Assembly: GCA_900555635.1 (NCBI GenBank)
Contig: USLU01000014.1
Span: 38,351-102,350 of the forward strand
Reading direction: 5' to 3'
Source: an uncultured Bacteroides sp.
GTDB taxonomy: Bacteria > Bacteroidota > Bacteroidia > Bacteroidales > Bacteroidaceae
DNA: 64,000 nt
Made by a program: the position numbers and the translations under genes
Shown here: piece after piece, positions 56,671 to 64,000 of the stretch
Layout: each line of letters opens with the position of its first letter
How positions within the stretch are numbered: position 1 is the stretch's first letter
The notes under the pieces: generated by a model
What the model was told of the DNA's origin: nothing
Database searches by the model: none
Seen by the model: only the letters and a program-made list of their open reading frames with translations

Positions 56671-56698
56671 GGCTCAGATATAATTTTTGAGGGATATT

Positions 56699-57868
56699 TT
56701 ACTTTTGAGTCTTGACTACCTTAATGCCAAATGCACAGTAGGTAAGGTAGAGAACGCAAAGCAGTGTTACAGCTACGCCTCCTAATATACCTACAGTACC
56801 TATAGCCAGCCCGATAGCCGGAGTAACTACTCCGCCACCTGCAACGGCTGTAATCATCAGGCCGGAAATTTGATTGGCTTTCTCGGGACGTGCTTGCAGG
56901 GCCATTGAGTAGATAATGGCGAAAACCGAAGAGGCGAAGAAACCTACAGCCCCGATACAAATAAGGTTGACAATATCGTTTTCTACTAACATAAGCACCA
57001 GTAATGAAGCGATACATGCAATCATATTGACGCGGAAATACTTCATTTCGGCTATGCGGACTAATAAGAAGGCACCCAGCAATGCACCAATCGTACGACT
57101 GAGGAAATAGACTTGCGGAGCAAACTTAACCTGTTCGTCCGACCAGCCAAAGCGAACCGCCATCAGTTTGGAACTGATAAAATTGGTGGCTACATCTACT
57201 CCGACAATGAAGAAGATACCGAGGAATAGCAGTAGGATGGTACGGTCTTTCAGCAAAGCAAAGGTGTTGCTCATGGAGAGGGTAGCACCGGATGATTTCT
57301 CACGTTCGATAGGAGTTGCCAACAGCCAAATGGCGGATAACAAGGTAATAGCACCCAGGATGGGGAAGCAGTAATACCACTTGTCTGCTCCGAAATAGCC
57401 GATTGCCAGCAGTACGATTTCAGGACCTACCAGCGAGGAGATGGCTTTGATTACTTGACCGGCTGTCAGGCTACTTGTCAGTAGCGAACTGTTGGTGATA
57501 ACATTACTCAAAAGCGGGTTAAGAGATACTTGCAGGATGGCGTTTCCGATACCTAGCAATGCATAAGCTATCATACAAGTAGCGCTGTTGTAGGCAATCA
57601 GCGGGAGGAGCATACCCACTATTGTCAGTGCCATGCTGAGAAGTACCGTGTTCTTGCGTCCCCATTTGTTCATTTGATTGCCAACGGGAATGCCGAGGAA
57701 CAGAAACCAGATGAATACCATGGAAGGAACAAAGCCGGTCATGACGTCCGACCAGCCGAAGGTGCGTTGTACATAGTCCGATGAAATGCCGACGATGTCG
57801 CAGAAGCCCATCACGAAGAATCCGAAGAGGACGGGGAGGGCGGTAATTAATGAATGCTTGTTTTTCAT
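56699..57868 (-). CDS. MFS sugar permease (FucP/fucose-symporter-like)
   Basis: This 389-residue integral inner-membrane protein has about 12 hydrophobic helices and no signal peptide. The N-terminal half has GFFVMGFCDIVGISSDYVQ and the inter-helix motif NQMNKWGRKNTVLL, typical of the major facilitator superfamily. The second half shows FLSRTIGALLGAFLLVRIAE and MALQARPEKANQISGLMITA. Length and layout suit proton-coupled monosaccharide importers of the FucP type. In this locus it probably brings the liberated monosaccharide (mannose, by the GH92/GH38 context) into the cytoplasm for the ROK kinase. It follows the GH92 at 57875 by about 6 bp and ends at a terminator. Confidence 0.88.
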   Translation of the reverse strand: MKNKHSLITALPVLFGFFVMGFCDIVGISSDYVQRTFGWSDVMTGFVPSMVFIWFLFLGIPVGNQMNKWGRKNTVLLSMALTIVGMLLPLIAYNSATCMIAYALLGIGNAILQVSLNPLLSNVITNSSLLTSSLTAGQVIKAISSLVGPEIVLLAIGYFGADKWYYCFPILGAITLLSAIWLLATPIEREKSSGATLSMSNTFALLKDRTILLLFLGIFFIVGVDVATNFISSKLMAVRFGWSDEQVKFAPQVYFLSRTIGALLGAFLLVRIAEMKYFRVNMIACIASLLVLMLVENDIVNLICIGAVGFFASSVFAIIYSMALQARPEKANQISGLMITAVAGGGVVTPAIGLAIGTVGILGGVAVTLLCVLYLTYCAFGIKVVKTQK

Positions 57869-57874
57869 ATACTA

Positions 57875-60226
57875 TCAGTTTGTTATGTTTTTGTTCGGAG
57901 TAGAATCCAGTTGAAGTGTTAGCTTTCCACCTTTTACTACCGACTCAAAAGGAATCTGAATGTTGTTTTGTGATTTACCATTCAGTTGGACGGATTGAAC
58001 ATAACAGCCGTCGGCAGTGCGCTTCTTCGTCTCAATCACGAACTCTTTTCCGGGATAGTAATCCTTATTCAGGCGGATAGTGACTTTATCGAACAACGGT
58101 GCACCTACCTGGAATTTAGGATTGATCTCAGTGAGTCCTTTTACATCGAAAAGACCTAATGCCGACATCACATACCATGCACCGAGCTGACCTTGGTCTT
58201 CGTCCTGGCCGTAGCCGTAACCGTGAATGCCTTCCAGTCCGTAGAATTCATCCAAGATAGCACGTACCCATTTCTGTGACAAATAAGGTTTGCCGGAGAA
58301 ATTGAATAGCCAGGAGATGTGGAGGTTGGGCTGGTTACCGTGATTGTAAACGGCAGTCAGTCCGGCAAAAGCATCCACTTCTTTTCCACCGCCGAAGATG
58401 TTTTTCTGCGATAGCAGGAAAATGCTATCCAAACGGTTGTTGAAGGTTTCTTGTCCCAGCATGCCTACCAACTGGTCGATGTGATGGGGTACATAGAAGG
58501 TGTACTGAACCGCATTTCCTTCCTGAAATCCTTTCCAGGGAGCTAGCGGGTCGAAGTCCTTCAGGAAGTTTCCTTTGGTATCTTTCGGACGGATCAATCG
58601 GGTTTCTTTGTCGAACAGCAGTTTCCATCCTTCGGATAGTTTGGATAATTGTGCGTAGTCTGTTGCTTTTCCCAGATGTTTGGCAAACTGTGCTACGGCA
58701 TAGCTGCTGAAACAATATTCCATTGTGTGAGATGCTCCGAAACCTGAACCACCTTCTTTGGTTACCATGTTGAACTGCTCTTCGTATGGAGAGTAGCCAC
58801 GCTCTACAAATTGGCGTACATCCATCTTGCCGGCTCCTTCAATGCGTCTGCGCCACTCTACTTCGTTCTTTAAAGCGGCCTCGTAACCCTGTTCTACATT
58901 GAAATCACGAATACCACAGTTGTATGCTGCTGCGATAGCCAGACTGGTGAAGTTGGTTCCTACACCCGATACATATTTGCTGCAAGCAATGCCGTCGCCC
59001 AGCCAGCCTGCATCTTGGTAAACCAATAACTGACTCTTCACCCAATCCGAATAGTATTCGGGATAGGCCAACGCCCAAAGTTGTGTCAGGTTCCAGAATC
59101 CTCCCCAAATGGCATCGGTATTGTAATGATGATGTACGGGGTTGCCTTTCTTGTCGAGTTCGATGCGTCCTACGGTTCCGTCGTTTTTGGGATAATAGCC
59201 GTTCGCATCACTTGCCAATCCGCGGCCTAGCAAAGCATGAAAGAGTCCGGTATAGAATTTTACCTTGTCGGCGTCTTTGCCTCCTTCAACTGAAATCCGG
59301 TTCATGGATTCGTTCCAAGTCTTGTTGGCTGCTTTGCGTGCTTGGTCGAAAGTGGTTTTCGGTGCTTCTGTTTCGCGATTGAAGCGGGCGTTTTCTATGG
59401 AAGTATACGATAATCCCACTTTTACTTCTACGGCTTCCTGCTCTTTGGTAGAGAAGATCATGTAGAGTCCGGCACCTACACCTTTCTCCATCTGCTTGCC
59501 CGGGTTGATTTTACCTTTGACGAAAGTACCTACCTGTGCGGGTTTCTTGTTTACAACTGCCGAGAAGTACATACGTACATCGGCGCCTTTCTGGTAGATA
59601 TTGACGTAAACAGGAGAGGTGATGACGTAACCTTCCACTCTTCCGTCTTCGTAGTATTGCACTTGGGCGTCTTTTACTTCGCCGCTTTCGCCTTGCTTGT
59701 TACCGATGTCGAATATCAGGTTCGATTGGTCGGAAGCAGGGTAGGTATAGCGATGAAAGCCTACACGCTTGGCTGCGGTCAGTTCGGCTTTTACATTGTA
59801 GTCTTTTAATAATACGGAGTAGTAGCCGGGTTTGGCAAGCTCGTCTTTCTTCTCGAAGCGTGAGCGGTAGCCGCTATCCGGGTCTTTAAGCTCTCCCGGA
59901 GTGGTTTGTAAGGCGCCTACGGTAGGAGCAATTACAACGCCGCCTACTTGAAACTCGTGGAAGTTGGCGAAGCCTTCGATGGAGTTGTGGCGGAAGTCAT
60001 ATCCTACGGCTTGCCAGCCACCGGGATTGCCCAGATGAGCGTCGGTAGAAGGAGCCAGTTTTGCCATGCCGAAGGGGACGGCTGCCGGTGTGTAGAAGAA
60101 CCAACGGCAATGTGCTGTTCCGATGTTCGGGTCTACGTAGTCGACCGGAGATTTCTTTTCTTGTGCATGAGCGGTTAGAGAGAGAAGCGCTGCTGCTAAA
60201 AGAATGAGTGTGTTGAGTCGTTTCAT
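57875..60226 (-). CDS. GH92-family enzyme, Gln at the general-acid position
   Basis: I choose ATG 60224-60226 (MKRLNTLILLAAALLSLTAHA, a clear signal peptide) over the longer frame to 60265. The protein has 783 residues. GH92 motifs are VDYVDPNIGTAHCRWFFYTPAAVPFGM, GFANFHEFQVGGV, NTDAIWGGFWNLTQLWALAYPEYY and GYGQDEDQGQLGAWYVMSALGLFDVKG (adjoining motifs). The acid motif reads YNHGNQPNLHISWLFNF, so Gln632 replaces Glu. A large non-mannosidase-like feature, GTAHCRWFF, also occurs in the neighbouring GH92 (GTAHSRW) and marks a separate subgroup. A hairpin and a repeated CACAGATT element lie upstream, and the MFS permease follows. Confidence 0.92.
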   Translation of the reverse strand: MKRLNTLILLAAALLSLTAHAQEKKSPVDYVDPNIGTAHCRWFFYTPAAVPFGMAKLAPSTDAHLGNPGGWQAVGYDFRHNSIEGFANFHEFQVGGVVIAPTVGALQTTPGELKDPDSGYRSRFEKKDELAKPGYYSVLLKDYNVKAELTAAKRVGFHRYTYPASDQSNLIFDIGNKQGESGEVKDAQVQYYEDGRVEGYVITSPVYVNIYQKGADVRMYFSAVVNKKPAQVGTFVKGKINPGKQMEKGVGAGLYMIFSTKEQEAVEVKVGLSYTSIENARFNRETEAPKTTFDQARKAANKTWNESMNRISVEGGKDADKVKFYTGLFHALLGRGLASDANGYYPKNDGTVGRIELDKKGNPVHHHYNTDAIWGGFWNLTQLWALAYPEYYSDWVKSQLLVYQDAGWLGDGIACSKYVSGVGTNFTSLAIAAAYNCGIRDFNVEQGYEAALKNEVEWRRRIEGAGKMDVRQFVERGYSPYEEQFNMVTKEGGSGFGASHTMEYCFSSYAVAQFAKHLGKATDYAQLSKLSEGWKLLFDKETRLIRPKDTKGNFLKDFDPLAPWKGFQEGNAVQYTFYVPHHIDQLVGMLGQETFNNRLDSIFLLSQKNIFGGGKEVDAFAGLTAVYNHGNQPNLHISWLFNFSGKPYLSQKWVRAILDEFYGLEGIHGYGYGQDEDQGQLGAWYVMSALGLFDVKGLTEINPKFQVGAPLFDKVTIRLNKDYYPGKEFVIETKKRTADGCYVQSVQLNGKSQNNIQIPFESVVKGGKLTLQLDSTPNKNITN

Positions 60227-60259
60227 GATGGTTGAAGTTGATGAGGGTGTATTCAAACT

Positions 60260-60350
60260 CACCACAGATTACACAGATTAGCCCAGATTGAAATATATTT
60301 CATTGATTATCATTAAAGAAAGTCTGTGAAAATCTGTGTAATCTGTGGTG
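60260..60350. repeat. Long inverted repeat between two GH92 genes
   Basis: Perfect 20-bp arms lie at 60260-60279 (ending ACACAGATT) and 60331-60350 (starting AATCTGTGT) around a 51-nt loop. Each arm is built of 9-10-bp steps: CAGATT at 60265, 60274 and 60284 on the left, TCTGTG at 60323, 60333 and 60342 on the right. Homology between the arms continues outward as GTGTATTC, with a 5-bp insertion on the left. It could be a transcript-stabilising hairpin or a dispersed repeat element. Confidence 0.8.
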
Positions 60351-60373
60351 GAATACACTCTCATATTGATACA

Positions 60374-63300
60374 TTAATTATTGCAAGATGAGGCTACACC
60401 CCAAGATGTATTAGGCTTGTCGCCCATCACCAGAATCAGTTCGCCGCCTTTCAGTAACTCCGAAGCAGGGAAGAAGAATTGGTTCAGAGGCTTTCCGTTC
60501 AGCGTTGCGCTTTGAATATACTTGTTGTTGCGCGATGCGTTCTTGGCTTCAATCGTAAATGTTTTGCCGCGGTTATAGCGTTCTCCAAGGTCGATTACCA
60601 CTTTCTCATAAAGCGGACTGGCAATCTCGTAGATCGGATCGATGCGGCATCCGCCATCTGTTTGGAACAGACCTAAAGCTGCCATTACGAACCAGGCACT
60701 CATTTGTCCTTGGTCTTCGTCACCCAGATAAGCGTTGGCGATTCCTGCACCGTAGTACTTGTCGATGATGGAGCGTGACCATTTCTGAGTAAGCCAAGGC
60801 TTCTTCGCCCAGTTGAAGAGGAATGCGAAGTGCATGGACTGCTGGTTGCCTTGTACTACCGGATAATCCCAATACTGATCGTTCGGTGCATTGTATCGCC
60901 ACGGTTCGCTCACTTGGAAGCCCCAGTTGAGGCGGTCGACGAATGTCTTCTCACCCAATATGTTTACCAATGCCGGAACGTCTTGCGGTACGAAGAAACT
61001 CAATTGCCAGGAGTTACCTTCTACATAATGATGGTTACGACCCGATTGGAACGGATCGAAATTGGGGATGAATACTCCTGCGGTATCACGCATGTGAGCA
61101 TAACCGTTCTCCGGGTTGATGGCATTCTTCCACCAGGAACCACGTTCGTTGAAGGTGTTGTATTCGTTGTATTTACCCAACGCTTTAGCCATTTGACCTA
61201 CAGTCCAGTCGTCGTAAGAATACTCCAGCGTGTTGGAGAAACGTCCCTTCTCGATAGGAACATATTTGTACTTCATATAAGGTACGAGGTCGCGATTTCC
61301 GGCAAATCCGCCTGCTACATGGGTGGCAGGAGTGGTTTGCATCTTCTTCATGGCTTCAAAAGCCTTTTCTGCATCGTAGTCACGTATACCCATTTGGTAA
61401 GCCGATACCATCAAAGGTATTTCGTGCTCTGCTACCATTACAGGAATATATTCCATGCCGGCAGGACCTTTAGCCAACCATCCGTTGGAGTCGTACATGG
61501 CAAGTTGTGAGTTCACCCATTTAGAACTCCATTCAGGAGTTACGAGGTTCCAGAACTGGTTCAGATTCCAGAAAGTGTTCCAGAAAGCATCACATCCCAA
61601 AGCTACGTGATTGGGGTTGGTGAATTTGCGCACTTTCTCGTCGGGTGACATCCATTCACCGTTTACATCGCTCCAAAGGTTGCGGCAGAGTGCACGGTAC
61701 ATATTGGTATAGAAACGTACTTTCTCGATGCGGTCGTTGGTGGTGATAGTCAGACGATTCAGAATATCATTCCATACATCCTTCTGGTTCTGCACAACGG
61801 CATTGAAGTCCCAACCGAACTTGTCGGAGATTTCTTTCTGGAGATTCTCGGATGCATTGGCGATGCTCACCAATGAGATACCTGTGCGGGCTTGTACTAC
61901 CGGATGGTTCTTGGTGTCGAACTCTACATACAGACCGGCGTCTTTCAGGTTCTTGCCCGAGATGGAATTGCTTTCTGTTACCTGGTCGTTTTTCCAACCA
62001 CCCACTTTCTTGATAGGTGCGTCGAATTCAATGACAAAGTTTACTACATATTCCTGGTCGGCATCATCACTCCATACATGTGGACGCGGAGAAATCTGAT
62101 GGCAATATCCTTCGATGCGGTTGTCGCTCACCTTCTTCACTTCTAAGTCCAACAGATTGTAGTCGTACTCTGCCTGGATGTGCAGGTCTATCATGACACG
62201 ACCGTCTTGATCTTTAGGGAAAGTGTATTTCTGGAAGCTGGCCCTTTCGGTAGCTGTTACTTCCGCCAGGATTTTGGTATCGGTCATGAAGACCTTGTAA
62301 TAGCCCAAAGGAGCTTCTTCGGTCGTTTTGTCGATACGTGAACGATAGCCTTCGTCGGGACGGAACTGGTCGCCCACTTTGGTGAATAGTTTGCCGTTGG
62401 TCGGCATCATGCCGAGTCCGCCCATGGTCCATTCGTGAATGTGACTGAAGCAGCCTACGGTTTCGAATGTCGGCTGATAGCCGGCTTGCCAACCCATGTT
62501 CTGGTTGTCGGGACTCAGTTTAACCATGCTGAAAGGCATCCACGGACCCGGTGCAATCATCCAACGGGAGTGTGCCGTACCTATTTTGGTATCTACATAG
62601 TCGGCAAGTGACTGAGCCTTCTGCGGAGAACGCAAGATCGTGCCTTTTTCCAGCAGTTGGTTGTTTACCAATACTTGATATTCGCTTTTCTTGTTTTTCT
62701 TAACGGCAGGCATGGGCACTTCGAATACGTAACGTGCTGTGTCCAAAGCAGCGGAGAATATCTCAGCACCGTCTATTTTAACAGTCAGTTTCGGGTTGCC
62801 TTTCAGATGTTCTACATCTACCAACAGAGGTTGTACGTTTGCTCCGTTCTGATTAATTTCATATTTGGCTGGTGTTACACCGCGAAGGAAAGCATACTCG
62901 TTATTCTTGCCGAGTTGAATGCCGTCGTTACCTTCGAGTTTGATTTGGTCGAATACGATCCATCCACCTTCCAGTACGGAGATAGTAACTTGGTTACCGC
63001 CTGTTTTCAAATCCGCTGCACTGATGGGGAATTCGAGGAGTTGCTCTTTGGCATTTGTCAGATTGCCTTCCAGCACTTCTTTGGAGTTGCCTTTTATCTC
63101 GAATTTCTTCTCCACAGAGTTTACGGTTACCTTTACGATGGAGCGATTGGGATTGGCGTCAACCAGGTCGACAATCAATTTCCAGTTTCCTTTTTTAGGC
63201 AGGCTTTGGATATTGAAGAGGATGTTGGCGTCGTGCGTTCTCCAACCGGAAGTGCCCCAAGTACCTCCCCAAGTGTCATCGGGACCGGGCAGTACGTATG

Positions 63301-63508
63301 GAAAATCTTTTTTGGCTACTGAGGTTCCTACCAGATAGTAGCGGTCTTCGTATCCGAAGTCGTTAGCCAGGAATTTCTTGTAATCCGATGGCCCCAGGGC
63401 TAAGTCGGCTCCGGTGTTGTTGCCGCTACCGATGCTCCATACCTCTTTTGCGCTTGTGGTGAAAACGGCACAACAGGCAAATACTAAAAAGGTGATTAAG
63501 TTTCTCAT
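60374..63508 (-). CDS. GH92-family enzyme with N-terminal beta-sandwich domain, Gln at the general-acid position
   Basis: This 1044-residue protein has a signal peptide ending TTSAKEV. Residues about 20-195 form a beta-sandwich like the CBM-like domain III of PL4 rhamnogalacturonan lyases (EVWSIGSGNNTGADLALGP, NWKLIVDLVDANPN, GGWIVFDQIKLEG). An Ig-like linker runs to about 300. GH92 starts at LADYVDTKIGTAHSRWMIAPGPWMPFSM (adjoining motifs) with GCFSHIHEWTMGGLGMMPTNG and CDAFWNTFWNLNQFWNLVTPEW. The acid site reads VVQGNQQSMHFAFLFNWA, so Gln889 replaces Glu, while GDEDQGQMSAWFVMAALGLF carries the base. It is closest in type to 57875-60226 and is probably in one unit with it. Confidence 0.9.
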   Translation of the reverse strand: MRNLITFLVFACCAVFTTSAKEVWSIGSGNNTGADLALGPSDYKKFLANDFGYEDRYYLVGTSVAKKDFPYVLPGPDDTWGGTWGTSGWRTHDANILFNIQSLPKKGNWKLIVDLVDANPNRSIVKVTVNSVEKKFEIKGNSKEVLEGNLTNAKEQLLEFPISAADLKTGGNQVTISVLEGGWIVFDQIKLEGNDGIQLGKNNEYAFLRGVTPAKYEINQNGANVQPLLVDVEHLKGNPKLTVKIDGAEIFSAALDTARYVFEVPMPAVKKNKKSEYQVLVNNQLLEKGTILRSPQKAQSLADYVDTKIGTAHSRWMIAPGPWMPFSMVKLSPDNQNMGWQAGYQPTFETVGCFSHIHEWTMGGLGMMPTNGKLFTKVGDQFRPDEGYRSRIDKTTEEAPLGYYKVFMTDTKILAEVTATERASFQKYTFPKDQDGRVMIDLHIQAEYDYNLLDLEVKKVSDNRIEGYCHQISPRPHVWSDDADQEYVVNFVIEFDAPIKKVGGWKNDQVTESNSISGKNLKDAGLYVEFDTKNHPVVQARTGISLVSIANASENLQKEISDKFGWDFNAVVQNQKDVWNDILNRLTITTNDRIEKVRFYTNMYRALCRNLWSDVNGEWMSPDEKVRKFTNPNHVALGCDAFWNTFWNLNQFWNLVTPEWSSKWVNSQLAMYDSNGWLAKGPAGMEYIPVMVAEHEIPLMVSAYQMGIRDYDAEKAFEAMKKMQTTPATHVAGGFAGNRDLVPYMKYKYVPIEKGRFSNTLEYSYDDWTVGQMAKALGKYNEYNTFNERGSWWKNAINPENGYAHMRDTAGVFIPNFDPFQSGRNHHYVEGNSWQLSFFVPQDVPALVNILGEKTFVDRLNWGFQVSEPWRYNAPNDQYWDYPVVQGNQQSMHFAFLFNWAKKPWLTQKWSRSIIDKYYGAGIANAYLGDEDQGQMSAWFVMAALGLFQTDGGCRIDPIYEIASPLYEKVVIDLGERYNRGKTFTIEAKNASRNNKYIQSATLNGKPLNQFFFPASELLKGGELILVMGDKPNTSWGVASSCNN

Positions 63509-63627
63509 AATTATCTTTCTTCTATATTATATAATCTTCTATTCTTCTGTTTTACTGCAAACAGATATAATTTGTTATCCTTAAAACAATCTAATCTACC
63601 TTACTCTAACTAACCCTATTGATATTC

Positions 63628-64000
63628 TTAACCTAATTGTTGCAAAGCGAAAGAGTATGCACCCAGTGCTACTGCCTTGCTTGCGCCTAATGCGGAAACT
63701 GTGATTCCGATTCGTTTGTGAGAATTATATTGGACGTGTTTGCTTGTTGACGGTACTTGTACGAGTGTTGTTGTATTCTCAAAAAACTTTTGGCGTCCCT
63801 CTGCTTCCAGCAGATTGCAGACTTCCATTTGAAGGCAAGCGAAGTCTCTGCCTGCGAAGGTAGTGATGGGGCGGTTCAGTTCTTTCATGATTCCCGGAAC
63901 TATATATTTGGATGCTCCTGCCAGTCCGCCTCCTATGACTACCAGCCCATCCACGATGTGCAAGGCTGCGGCAATGGCAGCTCCTGCCCTTTCGCCCCTT
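63628..64000 (-). CDS. ROK-family sugar kinase, C-terminal part (cut by window end)
   Basis: The frame runs from the stop at 63628 to the window edge without a start, so the N-terminal ATP-binding half is missing. Visible are AAIAAALHIVDGLVVIGGGLAGASKYI and the tail ending ALGASKAVALGAYSFALQQLG (adjoining motifs). The GGGLAGA segment matches the C-terminal glycine-rich block of ROK kinases. Members phosphorylate glucose, fructose, mannose, allose or N-acetylmannosamine. Placed just upstream of two GH92 genes and an MFS permease, mannose is the reasonable guess. The 119-bp gap to the next gene contains a 6-bp-arm hairpin, CTGTTT/AAACAG (63547-63564), without a U-run. Confidence 0.7.
   Translation of the reverse strand, partial: RGERAGAAIAAALHIVDGLVVIGGGLAGASKYIVPGIMKELNRPITTFAGRDFACLQMEVCNLLEAEGRQKFFENTTTLVQVPSTSKHVQYNSHKRIGITVSALGASKAVALGAYSFALQQLG

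Larger units (their letters stand above)
55705..56698. other. 994-bp non-coding region between the MFS gene and the GH38-like gene
   Basis: From the GH38 side it holds the promoter at 55770-55824, then AT-rich sequence without clear features (55831-56134), the 22-bp-period array (56135-56420 or further), an 8-bp-arm hairpin AGTGCAAG/CTTGCACT at 56424-56448, and the MFS terminator at 56607-56670. Small frames on both strands overlap the array, lack signal or domain features, and are rejected as genes. Confidence 0.8.

Noticed and set aside
1..64000. Mobile element or phage origin of the region
   Set aside because: No transposase, integrase, target-site duplication or abrupt composition change was seen.

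Overview
The window looks like chromosomal DNA from a gut Bacteroides-type bacterium. The evidence is three SusC/SusD outer-membrane pairs, many lipoproteins with Bacteroidetes-style lipoboxes, Bacteroides-type promoters (TAnnTTTG at -7) and a very dense set of secreted glycoside hydrolases. No rRNA, tRNA, insertion sequence, phage gene or CRISPR array is visible, and no regulator gene (HTCS, SusR or ECF sigma/anti-sigma) lies inside the window. I cannot name the species.

Three polysaccharide utilization loci (PULs) lie side by side. PUL A (plus strand, 1-23299) starts with a SusC cut by the window edge, then SusD, a DUF3823 lipoprotein, a GH99-like lipoprotein interrupted by an amber stop, GH43, GH92, GH3 with PA14, a second GH43, a GH30/alpha-beta hydrolase fusion, GH2 and an S9 peptidase. 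It ends at a 21-bp perfect-arm bidirectional hairpin shared with PUL B.

PUL B (minus strand, 44729 down to 23406) reads GxGYxYP protein, SusC, SusD, two surface glycan-binding-type lipoproteins, GH92, GH38-like, GH3, SGNH hydrolase and GH92 with an F5/8C domain. PUL C (minus strand, 64000 down to 45438) reads ROK kinase (cut by the window edge), GH92 with an N-terminal beta-sandwich, GH92, MFS transporter, a 1-kb gap, GH38-like, SusC, SusD, DUF3823 and an EEP-family phosphodiesterase/nuclease.

Five GH92, two GH38-like and one GH99-like gene point to alpha-mannosidic glycans (host N-glycan or fungal mannan type). The GH43, GH2, GH3 and GH30 enzymes suggest decorated or mixed substrates. Cell-surface SusC/D and lipoproteins would capture and import oligosaccharides, periplasmic exo-enzymes would strip them, and the MFS permease and ROK kinase would take up and phosphorylate the monosaccharide.

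The most unusual observations are these. (1) Four unrelated intergenic stretches carry degenerate tandem repeats with the same exact 22-bp period, each lying between one transcription unit and the next. (2) PULs B and C share a lead-promoter geometry and a 12-bp operator-like element. (3) Three of the five GH92 enzymes have Gln where the family has its general-acid Glu. (4) A premature amber codon breaks the GH99-like gene. (5) A GH30-esterase fusion is present. (6) Hairpins consistently separate the binding/import module from the downstream enzymes.
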